Positions 14,293 through 15,156 of a stretch of DNA of 15,156 nt are shown here, in pieces. Below the pieces are notes generated by a model, which ran no database searches, was not told the origin of the DNA, and worked only from the letters and a program-made list of their open reading frames with translations. This DNA comes from DASPKW01 sp038244055 (GTDB lineage Bacteria; Planctomycetota; Phycisphaerae; Tepidisphaerales; Tepidisphaeraceae): positions 1-15,156 of the forward strand of contig JBBRTW010000136.1 in assembly GCA_038244055.1 (NCBI GenBank), read 5' to 3'. A program made the translations under genes and the position numbers. Position 1 is the stretch's first letter, and the number at the start of each line of letters is the position of its first letter.

Positions 14293-14313
14293 CTAACTTC
14301 TATCTTCTAACTT
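14293..14313. repeat. Short heptamer array, 3 units of CTAWCTT
   Basis: CTAACTT, CTATCTT and CTAACTT follow each other without gaps, 10 bp beyond the stop of the partial gene at the right edge. The 7-bp period and CTAA core match the arrays at 563-583 (reverse strand) and resemble that at 2416-2478. Confidence 0.7.
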
Positions 14314-14323
14314 CTGCCCTCAC

Positions 14324-15156
14324 CTATTCCAAGCCGCGCAGCTCAACCCATAACTGATCCAGGTCCAGGTAAAGCTCGACTTTCGCACTGCCATCTTCGC
14401 GATATTCGGTTTTGGCGATTCGCGCCATATGCAGCGCCTTGGAGATCGCATTGGCGATGCGCGGATTCTTCTCGGCCGCATCGCCCAGGGTCTTGCCGCC
14501 GGCCCATGCGAGGGCCTCGATCTGCACGCGCAACTTCTTCTCGGCCGATGCCTCGGCCGCCCGCGCGGCCATCAATCTGCCCCGCGCTGCCATGCCCACC
14601 GCTTCGGCATCCATGCGCTTGCCGACCCAGGCGGGGACATCCACCGGGTTCACATCGCGGGTCCCGCGCAGGCCCATCCGCCGCCGCGGCGCGAAGCCGA
14701 TCGGATCATCCGGGATCGAGCCCCGGCCGACCGGGATCGACATCTTGTCTTTGAATTCATCCTTGACCCGGTCCCAGCCTTTATCGGCCGCCGGGGGCAG
14801 AACGACTTCCTTCTGCTTGAGGGCGAAGCCGCGGAACGTATCGAATGCCTCATTCGGCGAGACGGTCAGCACGACCTCGGCCTGGAGATCATCGCGGAAA
14901 TCCACGGTGGAAACCGGCTGGGAGATGAACCAGAGTTCCATGTTCTGCCCGACATCGCCGGCCGACAGGATATCGCCGACCGTCAGCCGCGCGGTCAGCG
15001 AAACGGGGCTGACCGAGCGCAGGGAGCGCTGCGCCGCATCGAGTTTGGCGGCCGAGAAGGCCAGATCGCGATCCGCATCGCTGACCTTGGCCCATCGCTC
15101 GGACCGAACGGCGGGGCGCGGTTTGGCGGCACCGACGCCCGTATCGGGGACGATCA
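14324..15156 (-). CDS. Protein with an LPP20/FlgP-like C-terminal domain, 3' part
   Basis: The frame is open to the right edge, so the N-terminus and start are missing; 276 residues are visible. An internal ATG at 14941 is not the start, because coding-like sequence (TARLTVGDILSAGDVGQN) continues upstream. The visible part has a beta-rich stretch (MELWFISQPVSTVDFRDDLQAEVVL), an FRGFALKQKEVVLPP segment and a Pro/Gly/Arg-rich middle. It ends with the pattern GRLMAARAAEASAEKKLRVQ, an IANAISKALHMARI helix and EYREDGSAKVELYLDLDQLW, which is the topology and spacing of LPP20/FlgP/FlgT-type envelope domains. The precise family and role are unknown. It lies upstream of the PilZ gene on the same strand, 240 bp apart, with a heptamer array between. 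Confidence 0.5.
   Translation of the reverse strand, partial: IVPDTGVGAAKPRPAVRSERWAKVSDADRDLAFSAAKLDAAQRSLRSVSPVSLTARLTVGDILSAGDVGQNMELWFISQPVSTVDFRDDLQAEVVLTVSPNEAFDTFRGFALKQKEVVLPPAADKGWDRVKDEFKDKMSIPVGRGSIPDDPIGFAPRRRMGLRGTRDVNPVDVPAWVGKRMDAEAVGMAARGRLMAARAAEASAEKKLRVQIEALAWAGGKTLGDAAEKNPRIANAISKALHMARIAKTEYREDGSAKVELYLDLDQLWVELRGLE

Overview
The window looks like a GC-rich chromosome fragment from a Planctomycetota bacterium, probably of the Phycisphaerae type. That placement is inference. It rests on four things: a prepilin-like protein with the FTLVE leader and a C-terminal H-x(9-10)-DG-type motif, a PEP-CTERM surface protein, DUF433/DUF5615 toxin-antitoxin remnants, and intergenic spaces filled with heptamer arrays and TTCGAA-rich inverted repeats. 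Most genes are monocistronic or in loose same-strand runs, and many lack a clear Shine-Dalgarno sequence.

Layout. 2-547 (+) is the 3' part of a glycolate-oxidase iron-sulfur subunit (glcF-like). 548-2692 is a long repeat-rich stretch with one small reverse-strand DUF gene (731-1015), a clustered 21-bp tandem repeat (about 1384-1826), several hairpin repeats, a strongly C-rich and G-poor tract, and a 9-copy heptamer array. 2693-5251 (+) encodes an unusual fusion of a GH15 glucoamylase-like enzyme to a ferredoxin-like domain. 5430-6170 (+) is a PEP-CTERM protein with a plausible sigma70-type promoter. 6202-6665 (-) is a DUF433 antitoxin translationally coupled to an internally deleted DUF5615 toxin. 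6722-9399 (-) holds a secreted sialidase-like BNR protein, a VOC-family protein and a solitary ATP synthase gamma subunit gene. 9469-9867 (-) is a small Tyr/Gly-rich lipoprotein, divergent from the prepilin-like gene at 10082-10942 (+). 10943-13222 (-) holds glnS and smpB. 13469-14083 (-) is a PilZ-domain protein, and 14324-15156 (-) is the C-terminal part of a protein with an LPP20/FlgP-like ending.

Functional themes. Housekeeping genes (glnS, smpB, atpG) are interspersed with carbohydrate-active and surface proteins (GH15 fusion, sialidase-like, PEP-CTERM, prepilin-like, lipoprotein). No single operon-like system unites the window. The features most worth a second look are the GH15-ferredoxin fusion, whose second Fe-S motif has Asp in place of the second Cys; the repeat landscape, in which every tandem array has a period of 7 or 21 bp; and the toxin that has been reduced in frame to a 34-residue micro-ORF.
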